This document shows, one piece after another, positions 49,691 through 60,069 of a stretch of 64,000 bases of DNA. The position numbers and the translations under genes are program-made. Position 1 is the first letter of the stretch. Each line of letters begins with the position of its first letter. Source of the DNA: Apodemus sylvaticus. Its lineage: Eukaryota > Chordata > Mammalia > Rodentia > Muridae. Location of the stretch: positions 33,207,842 through 33,271,841 of the forward strand of contig NC_067488.1 in the NCBI RefSeq assembly GCF_947179515.1. Reading direction: 5' to 3'. The notes under the pieces are model-generated. The model made no database searches. It was not told where the DNA came from and was given only the letters and a program-made list of their open reading frames with translations.

Positions 49691-50627
49691 ACAGGGCATT
49701 CTACTGTGAGGCTGTGCTGGGGGAGAAGTTAAAGCCACACTCACTGCTCTACCTGTCAGCACTGGGAAGAGAAAGCTGCAAGTGCCCTGCATCTAAGCTG
49801 TAGAAGGACAGATGGCAGGAGAGGAATGGAGTTCTGAAAATGTCAGTCCTTGGGGCAAAGGCCTTTTGTGAATGGTGACTCTGCTTGAAGAGGCTTTTGA
49901 AGTCATCTTGGATGTTTCTTCATGCTTCAATGACTTGCTGTTTCCAGCTTCTTTCTTCCTTTGGATCCTGCATTTAGTGACCCCTTCATCTGAGAGTGGT
50001 CCAGGCAGCACCTTTGCATATTGTCATGTTATTCTGGGGAAGGCTCTGGGAAGATGCTCTTACCTCTTTTGTCATTTATATCTCATTTAGCTTATTTATA
50101 CATTGCAAGGGAGACTGGCTGTCATGATCAGGAAACTTAGGATGCTTTAAGAATGCGGTTCTCCAAAGTATAGTGGCGCAAAAGTTTGAAAAAGCTAGGC
50201 AAAAGCCAGTACTCTGTATGCTAATGTAAAAGATAAATTAAAAATAGATGATGTTATCATAGTCCACTTTCCCCCATAACATTTATATTATTTTTGCCTT
50301 ATCTCTACATGTTCTCTTCTGCTTCTCACCAGTTGTTTGTCTTTATACCAACACACTGTCAGATCTAACCTTTTTCATAAGAATGATATATTTAAAACTC
50401 TAGCTTTGAAGATCTGGAAATACATATTCATATCCCACCCACCCAAAGTGCACAGAAAAATAAGTAACAGCTTAAGTTTTATTTAAAAAAACAAACAATA
50501 TTTCAGAATATAATAAAGACAAAAATATTTTTAGGCACAACCAGAGTAAAAGCAGTTATATTTGAAATAGCTTTAAAAATTATAAATTTCACCAAGAAGA
50601 ACTTATGAACATGGAGGGACCAAGATC
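49691..50627. other. unannotated AT-rich flank of the LTR element
   Basis: Nothing recognised. The last six bases, AAGATC (50622-50627), are the left copy of the target duplication of the neighbouring LTR element. Confidence 0.5.
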
Positions 50628-51044
50628 TGTAGCTGCCCGCAGCCACATGTAAACCGGGTTACCTGTTGAGAGAATTTTGGGGTTATAGGGAAGAGGGGCG
50701 AAAAGAACGTACGGCCAAGTCAATGTTCACTGATCAAAGCCGAAAACTTTAATGGCGCCAGACCTTTTAACAGTTCAGGCAAACCCTTCCCCCCAGACTC
50801 CAGGCTGAGTTCCGGTGGAAGTTGTCTAGCTTCTCTTGGAGGTCTTCGTCTTGACTGCTCCGGCAGCTGGGTGGGTCACCTGTTTAATTCAGGAATCCCT
50901 ATACCTGGAGGAACAATGAACTTAACCTTTACTACGAGCGCTCCACCCTAGGTGGAGCAGGATCCTGGCTAACTGGGAGAAGTTAACCTTGACCAAAGTC
51001 AAACTCTGACCAAGTGCAAGACTTCCCCAATATGGCTCTGTACA
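50628..51044 (-). repeat. 3' LTR of the LTR element
   Basis: 417 bp. In the sense (minus) direction it starts TGTACAGAGCCATATTGG and ends GGGCAGCTACA. An ATTAAA polyadenylation-type signal lies at 50748-50753 (minus). An 8-bp perfect inverted repeat with a 3-nt loop (GCTCCACC-CTA-GGTGGAGC) is at 50940-50958. It is essentially identical to the copy at 54858-55274. Confidence 0.95.
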
Positions 51045-51060
51045 TGTCCTCCCTTTTTTT
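51045..51060 (-). other. polypurine tract (plus-strand primer)
   Basis: Minus-strand reading AAAAAAAGGGAGGACA abuts the 3' LTR start, in the position and composition expected of a retroelement polypurine tract. Confidence 0.9.
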
Positions 51061-54000
51061 ATTAATTTGAACACGAGGAGGTAGAAAACAAGTGGATAAA
51101 TATCCTTCATAAGAAGGCGGGCCTTAACCAGGAGGGGAAGCATTGACCGTAATTCCTCTTAAATATTGTATAACGTCTTTTTCAGAGGAGGGGTAATAGG
51201 CTCCCTTATTATTTTAAGGACAGCCTCTCGACGTTAACCCCTATGCAATTAGGTGTACTTCCTGGGGACTCAGAAGCAGAAATTCACCTCCCCATGCAGT
51301 GCTTTGCCTCGCACGTCTCGCTGGTACCCATGTTTGTTCAAAAACAAACACACATAGATCTGAGTTCTATGTGGCTCCCTCTTTGGAGATCCACTTGTGT
51401 AAGTTTTGAAGCCAGGGGGGTCTGCAAGTGTCTTTAACAGACATGTAATCTCTCCATCCAGGTGAGCCTGGGTGGAGACAGCCAGTCTGCTTAACAGACA
51501 AGGTCAAGAGTTAAAGGTGGAATAGGATTAACTTGTCCCAGAAGTATCCAATTCAGTTGTAAATTAACAACTTTAAGGACCCAAGGCTTGGCCTCTGAGA
51601 TGGGAGAGGTAGCCTTGTGTATCAAGAGATATGTTGTTACTTCTCAGGAAAAGTGGAGACTATATGTTAAATTAACACAGCTGGCTGAAGATTGTTAGCC
51701 ATCCTCAAAATTGGAATCTTCAATATTGGAATTATTTCTAGCCCAGTCTATGGTTGAGTCAGCTGAACACAATAAGGAGAAGAGTCATTTTAACTCTTCT
51801 TTAGATTAATTTTTCCTAAGCTAGCTTAACAGTCTCCATGTTCTGTCCCACAAAGTCTAAAAGCTTGAAGCTAGGCAATTTATCTAACCTGGGACATTTA
51901 ACAATTGAGGTAAGTCAAGAACATATACCCAATATAGCTCTTATGTTACCATGGTCTGGGCATTCAGCAAGCACAGTCAGCATATCTTCTGCAGCATTCT
52001 GTGGAAAAAACAGAGGACATGCCTTCTCCCCCAATATTAAATCAGGATCATGGCATATGTTAGTAAGTGAATTCCTTCATTTCACCTAGACATCAATATG
52101 TCTAATTACAAGATGTCATATACATTTAGCAAGGAGTTTCTTGGCATCCAAATTTTGAAATTTTTTTTAAAAACATGCAAGCATAATTTAAATTATATGC
52201 ACAGGGACACAATTTCCCCTCTCTTCTTTCTTCCAAGAAGATATTGTTTTATTAATTTAAGTTGGAACACAAAGTATAAACCATAACATAGGCAATAACT
52301 ATGTAATTATATAAAATATAGTTGCTTTTTCTGTTAGAGCAGTTGCAACTAGACAGCCTAAAAATGAATCATTAGTCACATGTACATATTTTTTTAATCT
52401 TTTAAATTAGAAATATGAATATCATTTATCTGTAATAACTAAGTCCTCTAGGATTAACACCATTACGTGGTAGAGGTAGAAATTGAGGACATCAAGAACA
52501 AATCTTTATAATTTGATGTGCACAAAATATAAAATTATTTCAAATACCTAAAGGACAGTCATTTAGAGAACATATCCTTTGTTCTTAGAAATTTGAATCA
52601 CATTTGTATAAACTGTAGAAATTAAGAATTAGCAGTATTAAAAATGGACCAATTTTAAGCAATTATAAACCATGAGCTATGTATATCTACTATTATTAAA
52701 AGCTTGACCTTTAACATCTTAAAAATAGCTGCTATAGCACCCAATTCAGGTATCTGTGTTGAAGCAGGGAGAAACTTAAAGGAATAAACATGTGATCTGA
52801 TAGTACAAATTATCTTTTGGATAACAGTTATTAATTTTGCCTAAAAATGCTTGCCATGTAATAGACCAACCATTAATAATAAATTTGATTGTTGCTTGAA
52901 GCAAGGAACAAACGTTTCCTACCTTGAAAACAGAGGTTTAAGACCTTCTGTGGCAAGCTTAAAATGAGGTAAATAAGATAAAGCCAATTAATATATCCAA
53001 ACAACTTTTGAAAGCCATTTACCTAAAAATTCTAAAAGTCTATAAGAGCAAGGGCCTGTAACAAACATTCTATGAACATTATACACTGAAAATTTTAAGA
53101 TCTTAACTTCTAGTATTGAAACAGAGACAAAACACATTTTTTTTTTATCTGCCCTAGGATCTACCTTTAGTCCTTGGCAAGGACTAGACCTGAGCCTTTT
53201 AACTAAGACAGGATTAAACAAAAGAAACCTGTAATTTCATGGTCAAAGGAACCTACTTGATATCAAATACATTTCTACAGAGATATCCTTTTTAATCTTG
53301 GAGGGTTAAATTTTGCTCCTACCATTGTAGCCTATAAACTTGTGGAAAAGTGGCAATGGGCCTCTAAAACCCATAGCTGTATCACTCTCAAAATTATCTT
53401 AATTACAAAATGTTAACAATTACGAGCCTGCAAACTGAAAACTGTAGCCAATGACACACTGATTTTTATTGTAACTCAATGTTTTCTTGCAATATTAGAG
53501 CACAATTGTAATTTTGGAAGCAAATCTCAATTTTAAACAATCTATTTTCTTTAAAATTAATGGCAAACACATATTTACAGCACAAGGTTTGTATGCCAGT
53601 TCTTATGTTCAAGTGTATAACAGTGTAACTTATTAAAGAGACAATATTTTAAATCTTAATCTTCATTAAGTCTAATCTCCAGGCCAAGATTCACATGAAA
53701 CACCATGCCAATTTAGGAGCGTCCCAAAGGCCTGTATTTCCTGGATTGCGTCATGCCACGTGGTGTTCAAAATGGCGACTACCCTAAACTACCAGCCTTA
53801 ATCGTCATGCCACGTGTTTGTTTAAAAATGGCGACTACCCTAAACTACCAGCTTTCACCTAACATTTGTTAATAACATTATACCTTTTAAATCATGTCCA
53901 GTGACTTAAGCCAATACTCTATAGTCAAGTCATGCAAAATATACCTTTAAATCCAATTATAAACAAGAACAAGGCATGAGTGGCGTTAGGCCACGTGTAG

Positions 54001-54835
54001 TTAGTTAAGATAGCTCTAACACTGAATCACCAGTTTTAAACTAACCTTTTCTTAATAACACTATACCTTTTACATAATAACCAATTAATTTATAACTCTT
54101 TAGTCAAGAAATGTAAAGCCTTATATCATTAAAACCAATTAGAAACAAGTATAAAGCGACTACATGAATTTCACAAGCCAAACCAAGGTCTTCCCAAATC
54201 TCGAGGTTTCTGGGCTTTTAAGAGCGGCTTTTTCCCCAGCCATGTTTCTGTCTTGGGTGAGTGAGCTACGCTGCTGCAGCGTGGCTTTGAATCAATCCCC
54301 ACACAAACTGTGGCTAGCTCAAGAGGTTACCAGCAGATGTAATCTTTACCAATTTTTCTTTTTAACATGAAACAGTCATTCACACAAAGACACAGAGAGG
54401 ACATAAACATACACATAGACAGACAGTCGGTGCACCGGGACAAACACGGAAAGATACACAGAAAGTTAAGCATGCTTGTTAAGCAATTGCATCCATTTTC
54501 CTCTTTAAACAGCTCTTAGAGGCTGTGGACATATGCCTATTTTTAAAAACCCCTTTCTTTTCGCCGAAATCAGCTCTTACGAGCTTTGGGCAAATGCCTA
54601 CCAAATTCCTTCCCCATATTTCCCTATCTTATCAACCCAAGCAGTCCCTGCGCTGGGTCCACACAGTATGCTTGAAAAACTGTATCCCTTCCTTGCACTC
54701 ACAACAATAGACACGAATTCACTAGCGCTAGTTTTGACCTCTATGTTGCTTACCGTGCGGATACCATTAATTTTCACCTTTTCTGCGAAGCTTCGCTGGA
54801 TAGGGCTACCTCAGGAAATTCTCTCGTGCCAGGTC
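51061..54835 (-). other. non-coding interior of the LTR element
   Basis: AT-rich sequence with stops in all frames. The leader side (right) contains a good splice-donor-like site, GCACG/GTAAGC (minus, near 54753), a CA-rich patch (54364-54470 on +), a 61-bp near-duplication with hairpin potential (54510-54601), and further left a ~180-bp diverged tandem duplication (about 53807-54160) whose first unit itself holds a 54-bp duplication. No reading frame resembling retroviral proteins was seen. Confidence 0.8.
53749..53852. repeat. 54-bp duplication with CACGTG and YY1-like motifs
   Basis: Units start at 53749 and 53803. Each carries GTCATGCCACGTG (E-box core) and AAAATGGCGACTACCC (YY1-type AAAATGGCG core), followed by TAAACTACCAGC. 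A third, more diverged unit around 53988-54035 keeps CCACGTG but has lost the ATGGCGAC core. Confidence 0.9.
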
Positions 54836-54853
54836 GCCCCACGTTGGGTGCCA
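54836..54853 (-). other. primer binding site, tRNA-Lys type
   Basis: Minus strand reads TGGCACCCAACGTGGGGC, four bases inside the 5' LTR end. It differs at one base from the Lys-1,2 primer site TGGCGCCCAACGTGGGGC as I recall it from betaretroviruses. Confidence 0.9.
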
Positions 54854-54857
54854 AATA

Positions 54858-55274
54858 TGTAGCTGCCCGCAGCCACATGTAAACCGGGTTACCTGTTGAG
54901 AGAATTTTGGGGTTATAGGGAAGAGGGGCGAAAAGAACGTACGGCCAAGTCAATGTTCACTGATCAAAGCCGAAAACTTTAATGGCGCCAGACCTTTTAA
55001 CAGTTCAGGCAAACCCTTCCCCCCAGACTCCAGGCTGAGTTCCGGTGGAAGTTGTCTAGCTTCTCTTGGAGGTCTTCGTCTTGACTGCTCCGGCAGCTGG
55101 GTGGGTCACCTGTTTAATTCAGGAATCCCTATACCTGGAGGAACAATGAACTTAACCTTTACTACGAGCGCTCCACCCTAGGTGGAGCAGGATCCTGGCT
55201 AACTGGGAGAAGTTAACCTTGACCAAAGTCAAACTCTGACCAAGTGCAAGACTGCCCCAATATGGCTCTGTACA
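54858..55274 (-). repeat. 5' LTR of the LTR element
   Basis: 417-bp partner of the LTR at 50628-51044, identical except for one base. In sense orientation it precedes the primer binding site. The potential ATTAAA signal is at 54978-54983 (minus). Confidence 0.95.
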
Positions 55275-55280
55275 AAGATC

Positions 55281-56268
55281 AAGAGGACAAATCGGCAACC
55301 AACAAATTGGGAAAAGATCTTCACCAATCCTACATCAGATAGAGGGCTAATATCCAATATATATAAAGAACTTAAGAAGTTAGACTCCAGAAAACCAAAC
55401 AACCCTATTAAAAAATGGGGTGTAGAGTTAAACAAAGAATTCTCACCTGAAGAAGTTCGGATGGCGGAGAAGCATCTTAAAAAATGCTCAACTTCATTAG
55501 TCATTAGGAAAATGCAAATCAAAACAACCCTGAGATTTCACCTTACACCAGTCAGAATGGCTAAGATTAAAAATTCAGGAGACAGCAGGTGTTGGAGAGG
55601 GTGTGGAGAAAGAGGAACACTCCTCCACTGCTGGTGGGGTTGCAAATTGGTACAACCACTCTGGAAATCAGTCTGGTGGTTCCTCCGAAAACTGGGCACC
55701 TCACTTCCAGAAGATCCTGCTATACCACTCCTGGGCATATACCCAGAGGATTCCCCACCATGTAATAATGATACATGCTCCACTATGTTCATGGCAGCCC
55801 TATTTATAATTGCCAGATGCTGGAAAGAACCCAGGTATCCCTCAACAGAAGAGTGGATGCAAAAAATGTATATCTACACAATGGAGTACTATTCAGCCAT
55901 TAGAAACAATGAATTCATGAAATTCTTAGGCAAATGGATGGAGCTAGAGAACATCACACTAAGTGAGGTAACCCAGACTCAAAAGGTGAATCATGGTATG
56001 CACTCACTAATAAGTGGATATTAACCTAGAAAACTGGAATACCCAAAACATAATCCACACATCAAATGAGGTACAAGAAGAAAGGAGGAGTGGCCCCTTG
56101 TTCTGGAAAGACTCAGTGAAGCAGTATTCAGCAAAACCAGAACAGGGAAGTGGGAAGGGGTGGGTGGGAGGACAGGGGGAGAGTAGGAGGCTTACGGGAC
56201 TTTCAGGGAGTGGGGGGCTAGAAAAGGGGAAATCATTTGAAATGTAAATAAAAAATATATCGAATAAA
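55281..56268 (+). mobile_element. young 5'-truncated L1 (ORF2 C-terminus and 3'UTR)
   Basis: Begins right at the LTR element's target duplication with AAGAGGACAAATCGGCAACC and runs through the ORF2 C-terminal region. From 55461 a frame of 187 codons stays open to the ORF2 stop at 56024, including the Cys-containing C-terminal segment (RCWRGCGERGTLLHCWWGCK). The 3'UTR ends AAATAAAAAATATATCGAAT plus an A-tail. Well preserved, hence recent. It is a retrotransposon fragment, not a host gene. Confidence 0.93.
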
Positions 56269-56404
56269 AAAAAAGAATGTCTGGCACAGAGAGGGCATGC
56301 AATAAATGCTGGCTGAGTAAAAAAAAAAAGAAAAGAAAGGTTAAAAAAGAAACTGATTGAAAAAAGTTGGTAAAATATATAGATATCAGTAAGAGCAAGA
56401 TGCA

Positions 56405-56431
56405 CAAACACACACACACACACACACACAC
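56405..56431. repeat. (CA)n microsatellite
   Basis: CA run of about 27 bp; source of a Cys/Val frame on the minus strand. Confidence 0.95.
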
Positions 56432-56692
56432 TGTTTTGTATTTAAGTGAAATGAAACAACTAAACTGTTGGAAAAGAATATAAAATGGAGAATAGTGGAG
56501 TTTAAATTGTCTAAATACAAGTTGTTTCTATTTGGAAGTAAGACAGAGCTATTCAGTAAACTTGGATTTTAGGGGAAAATATCACATACTTTAAAACTGG
56601 TAGGTCAATTTTAATAAGTGTGCCAAATACCTTCCATTATTTTTAGTTTTTTCTGTTTTTTAATTGAAAAATAGACATTTTATATTATATAT

Positions 56693-57585
56693 TGTGATGG
56701 TTTGTATATGCTTTGTTTAGGGATGGTACCATTAGGAGGTATGGACTTGTTGGAGTAGGTATGTAACTGTGGGTGTATGTTTTAAGACACTCATCATAGT
56801 TGCCTGGAAGCCAGTCCTCTCCTAGCAGCCTTCAGATGAAGATGTAGAACTCTCAGCTTCCCCTGCACCATGCCTACCTAGATTCTGCCTTATTCCTGTC
56901 TTGATGATACTGGACTGACCCTCTGAACCTGTAAAACAGCCTCAATTAAATGGTATCCTTCTAACAGTTGCTTTGGTAATGGTGTTTGTTCACAGCAGTA
57001 ACACTCTTAACAGAGAAGCTGGTACCAGGGACAAGGGTATTGCTGTGACAGGCCTAACCATGTTTTTTTTTTTTTTTTTTTTTTTTTTTTGGAAGAATGT
57101 GGATTTGGGGACTTTGGATTTGGAAAGCAATGGAATGATTTAAGTGGGGCTTAATGGGCCATCCTTACTAGGAATAAGGAAGACTTTGTTACCAAGAGTG
57201 ATTGAACTGTTCAAACATGGCCCAAGAGGTTTCAGTGGAGAAGAATTTCAGTATGTGGTCTAGAGACTATTTTTGTCGTATTTTGGTGAAGAATGTGTCT
57301 GCTTTTTGGCTTTGTCTGAAGAGTCTACTTGAAGCTAACATAAAGAGATTTATATTAATTGCACTGTCAAAAGAAGTCTCAAAAGAGCCCAGAAGGGACT
57401 TTGTTCTCTGCTTTAGTCTTATGAAGAACATTTTAATGAAAGGTACAGTTGAGAGTGTTTACCTCTTCATCTGAAAGTCACTGGCTTCCAGGCAGGTATC
57501 ATGAGGGTATTAAAGCTCACACCCACAGTGACACACCTACTCCAACAAGGCCACACCCTGGACCAAGCATATACAAACCATCACA
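56693..57585 (+). mobile_element. ORR1-type MaLR: LTR, internal part, inverted LTR end
   Basis: 56693-57012 is a nearly full ORR1-like LTR (TGTGATGGTTTGTATATGCT ... TTCACAGCAGTAACACTCTT-AACA). 57013-57479 matches the MaLR internal region (AAGCTGGTACCAGGGACAAG, a T28 run at 57063-57090, AGTGGGGCTTAATGGGCCAT). 57480-57585 is the first ~120 bp of the same LTR in reverse orientation, ending ...AACCATCACA. Flanking TATAT and TATGT look like one 5-bp duplication, so the whole unit seems to be one insertion with a rearranged 3' end. Confidence 0.85.
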
Positions 57586-59186
57586 TATGTCTTTATGGTT
57601 TCCCCTTCTTTAACTTCTCCTAGGTCCTCCCTGCCCCTCCTCTCATTGGATCCACACCCCTTCTGTCTCTTGTTAGAAAAAACAGGCATCTAAAGGACAA
57701 TAATAAAATGAAATAAGACAAAAAAAAATCAAGCAAATTCGAATAGAACAAAACAAACAAACAGAAGAAAAGGAGCCAAAGGAAAAGCAGAAGAAACTCA
57801 GGTTGATGCAGAGTCACATACATTGACAGACCCAGGAAGCCCACAACAACACAAAACCAGAAGCCATAAAAAATAGACGGAATACCCATAAAGAAAAAGA
57901 ATGGTATGTTAAGGATGGAATTGAATTCATTTTGTGTTGGCCATCCACTTTTGGGCATGGGGTCTATTCTTAAGAGTAGTTTATATCTCCATTGAGAATC
58001 TATTTGAAAAAAAGCAAAGTTTTTCATTTGTGAGTATCAGTTTTAGCTTCTGAGTTAGGAATGGGGGCTTGCATGCATGTTCTTCCCCTCTCAATGCCTG
58101 GGTCTCATTTGTTGCAGACCTGTGCAGGTCCTGTGCTTGCTTCCACAGTCTCTGTGTTTTCATACACGCATCTGTATTTGGAAGGCCTTGAATCATTGGT
58201 GTCTTCCATTCCCTCTAGTTCTTAAAATTTTTGGCTTCTTTTGCAGAATTCACTGAGCGCCGAGGAGAGGAATATTGTGGCGATGTCTTATTACGAACAG
58301 AGGCATTGAAAATCTCTCATTCTCTTATAATTATCTGGCTCTGTTTCTGTGTTTGTTCCCATCTACTGCAGGAAATAGCTTCTTTGATGATGGCTGAACA
58401 AGGTAATGACCTATGAGCACAGCAAAATGTTGTTAGGAGTCATTTTATTGCTATGTTTCTTTTCAAAAACAGTAGAGAGCATTTGGTTTTCTCCTAGCTT
58501 CTCAGCCTATCTAGTCTCAGGTTCTTGACCACTTGAGCAGCATCAGGGATTGGATCATAGATTGATTGATTAATCTCACAAGCTTTGTGCTACTATTGCA
58601 CCAGCACATCTTATAGGCAGGTTCTCATTGTAAATCAAAGGTTTTGTAGCTGGGATGGTGTTTACCTTTCTCCTTTGGTAACATGCAGAGTACCTTCCAG
58701 TACCACAAACATTAGTCTGTAGGGGTAAAGGCTCTAAGTAGGCACAAATTTGAGTTTTCTGGGTTCAATGAATTGTGTAGGCATTGTCTTCAGTAATAGG
58801 ATTCTACTGTCAATTTGTGTGGAGGAACTAATACTCTGGCTTGTTTGCGGGTTCCCATGGGGCCCTTTTGGCCAAAATGTATTTAGATGTAACCCATACC
58901 TGATAGTAGAGGCTTCATTTGTTGATGAGAGATGTCCAGTTGAGCCTCTGTCTCCCCATTATTTAGTGATTTTGTATGGATGGCCTTCATATAGGTATAT
59001 TCTTCTACTAGGTTGGGTTTCTACATGTCTCCTCACTGAGTCCTTAGCTTTAGCTATCCCTACATGTATTCCCTCCCTCACCCTCTTTTTCCCTCTCCTG
59101 TTCCATTCCAGACCCGCACCTCTATAACTATATATTCTATTTTACCTTCATAGAGTCTTCCCTCTCCCCTAGTCCCTTATTCTGCA

Positions 59187-59378
59187 TCTAATCTAATCGA
59201 ATCCAATCATCTAATCTAATCTAATCTAATCTAATCTAATCTAATCTAATCTAATCCAATCTAACCTGATCCAATTCGATCCAATCCAATCCAATCCAAT
59301 CCAATCCAATCCAATATAATATAATATAATATAATATAATATAATATAATATAATATAATATAATATAATATAATCTA
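59187..59378. repeat. zoned pentamer array (CTAAT, CCAAT, ATAAT)
   Basis: A ~190-bp pentameric array in three homogeneous blocks: mainly CTAAT to about 59257, a mixed zone, mainly CCAAT at about 59279-59313, then ATAAT to about 59373. It sits inside the old L1 at the 3'UTR/ORF2 side. Frames through it (YYIIL-type) are artefacts. Confidence 0.97.
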
Positions 59379-59866
59379 AGTGGTTGCATGGGCCCTAGCT
59401 TTCTTATTGAAGATTTTATAGCTAACATCCAACTATGAGTGAGTGCATAGCAGCATATTTGCATTCTGGTCTCAGTTACCCCAAACATGATGATTCTTTT
59501 CCTAGCTCCATCAATTTACCTATGAATTTCATACTTTCATTATTTTAAGCAGATGAGTAATAGTCTATTGTGTAGTTACACCACATTATTTTATCTCTTT
59601 ATCTGTTTATTGATATCTAGTCTGTATCCAATTTCTGGTTATTATATTAAAGTAGCAATGGACATAGTTAAGAATTTGTCTCTGTACTAGGAAGCATCCT
59701 TGTGTATTTGCCTAAGAATGGAATAGCTAGATCTTGAGATAGATTGATTCCTGGCTTCTTGAGAAACTGCAAAACTGATTTTCATAGTGGCTGTACAAGT
59801 TTTCATTCCCATGAGAAAAAGATGAGTTGTTCCCTTACTCTGCATCCCTGTCAGTATGAGCTGTTG

Positions 59867-60026
59867 GAAGATGAAAACATCTATACTCATGGATTAATAG
59901 AATTAATAAGTAAAGACTGCCATCCTACCAAAAGCAATCTAGAAATTCAATGCAATCCTCATCAGAATTCTAACACAATTATTCACAGAACTTAAAAGGA
60001 CACTTTTCAGCTTTTGGTGCTTCAGT

Positions 60027-60069
<43 letters not shown>

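Larger units (their letters stand above)
50628..55274 (-). mobile_element. intact non-autonomous class II (ERVK-like) LTR retroelement
   Basis: Complete provirus-like structure in minus orientation. Two 417-bp LTRs differ at one aligned position (T at 51024, G at 55254), both bounded by TG...CA. AAGATC flanks the whole unit (50622-50627 and 55275-55280). Next to the 5' LTR is a tRNA-Lys-type primer binding site, and next to the 3' LTR a polypurine tract. A 6-bp duplication with a Lys primer site fits the betaretrovirus-like (class II) group. The 3.8-kb interior is AT-rich, and its longest frame is under 90 codons, so there is no gag, pro, pol or env. It would need proteins from another element. 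I cannot name the family. Confidence 0.93.
56637..59866 (-). mobile_element. old Lx-like L1, 3'UTR and ORF2 end (host of nested inserts)
   Basis: 56637-56692 (poly-T, TAATTGAAAAATAGACATTT) is the extreme 3' end. It is interrupted by the ORR1 unit and resumes at 57586 with TTTATGGTTTCCCCTTCTTT. The 3'UTR continues through GTGTTGGCCATCCACTTTTG, TGCAGACCTGTGCAGGTCCT and GTCTGTAGGGGTAAAGGCTC-like segments, and the ORF2 C-terminal region occupies about 59400-59866. Strongly diverged and full of stops. At about 59866 it switches abruptly to plus-strand L1 sequence. Confidence 0.85.

Noticed and set aside
51061..54835. Search for gag, pro, pol or env remnants in the LTR element
   Set aside because: Frames are short (under about 90 codons) and I saw no protease, RT, integrase or zinc-knuckle motifs; the interior seems unrelated to retroviral coding sequence, not merely decayed.
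55461..56024. 187-codon frame with an apparent Cys-rich motif
   Set aside because: It is the C-terminal part of L1 ORF2 in a 5'-truncated copy, not a host gene and not a complete L1 protein.
56277..56320. Possible MIR 3' end (TGTCTGGCACAGAGAGGGCA ... AATAAATGCTGGCTG)
   Set aside because: The match to the MIR tail is only about 40 bp and is followed by an A-rich stretch; too short to call.
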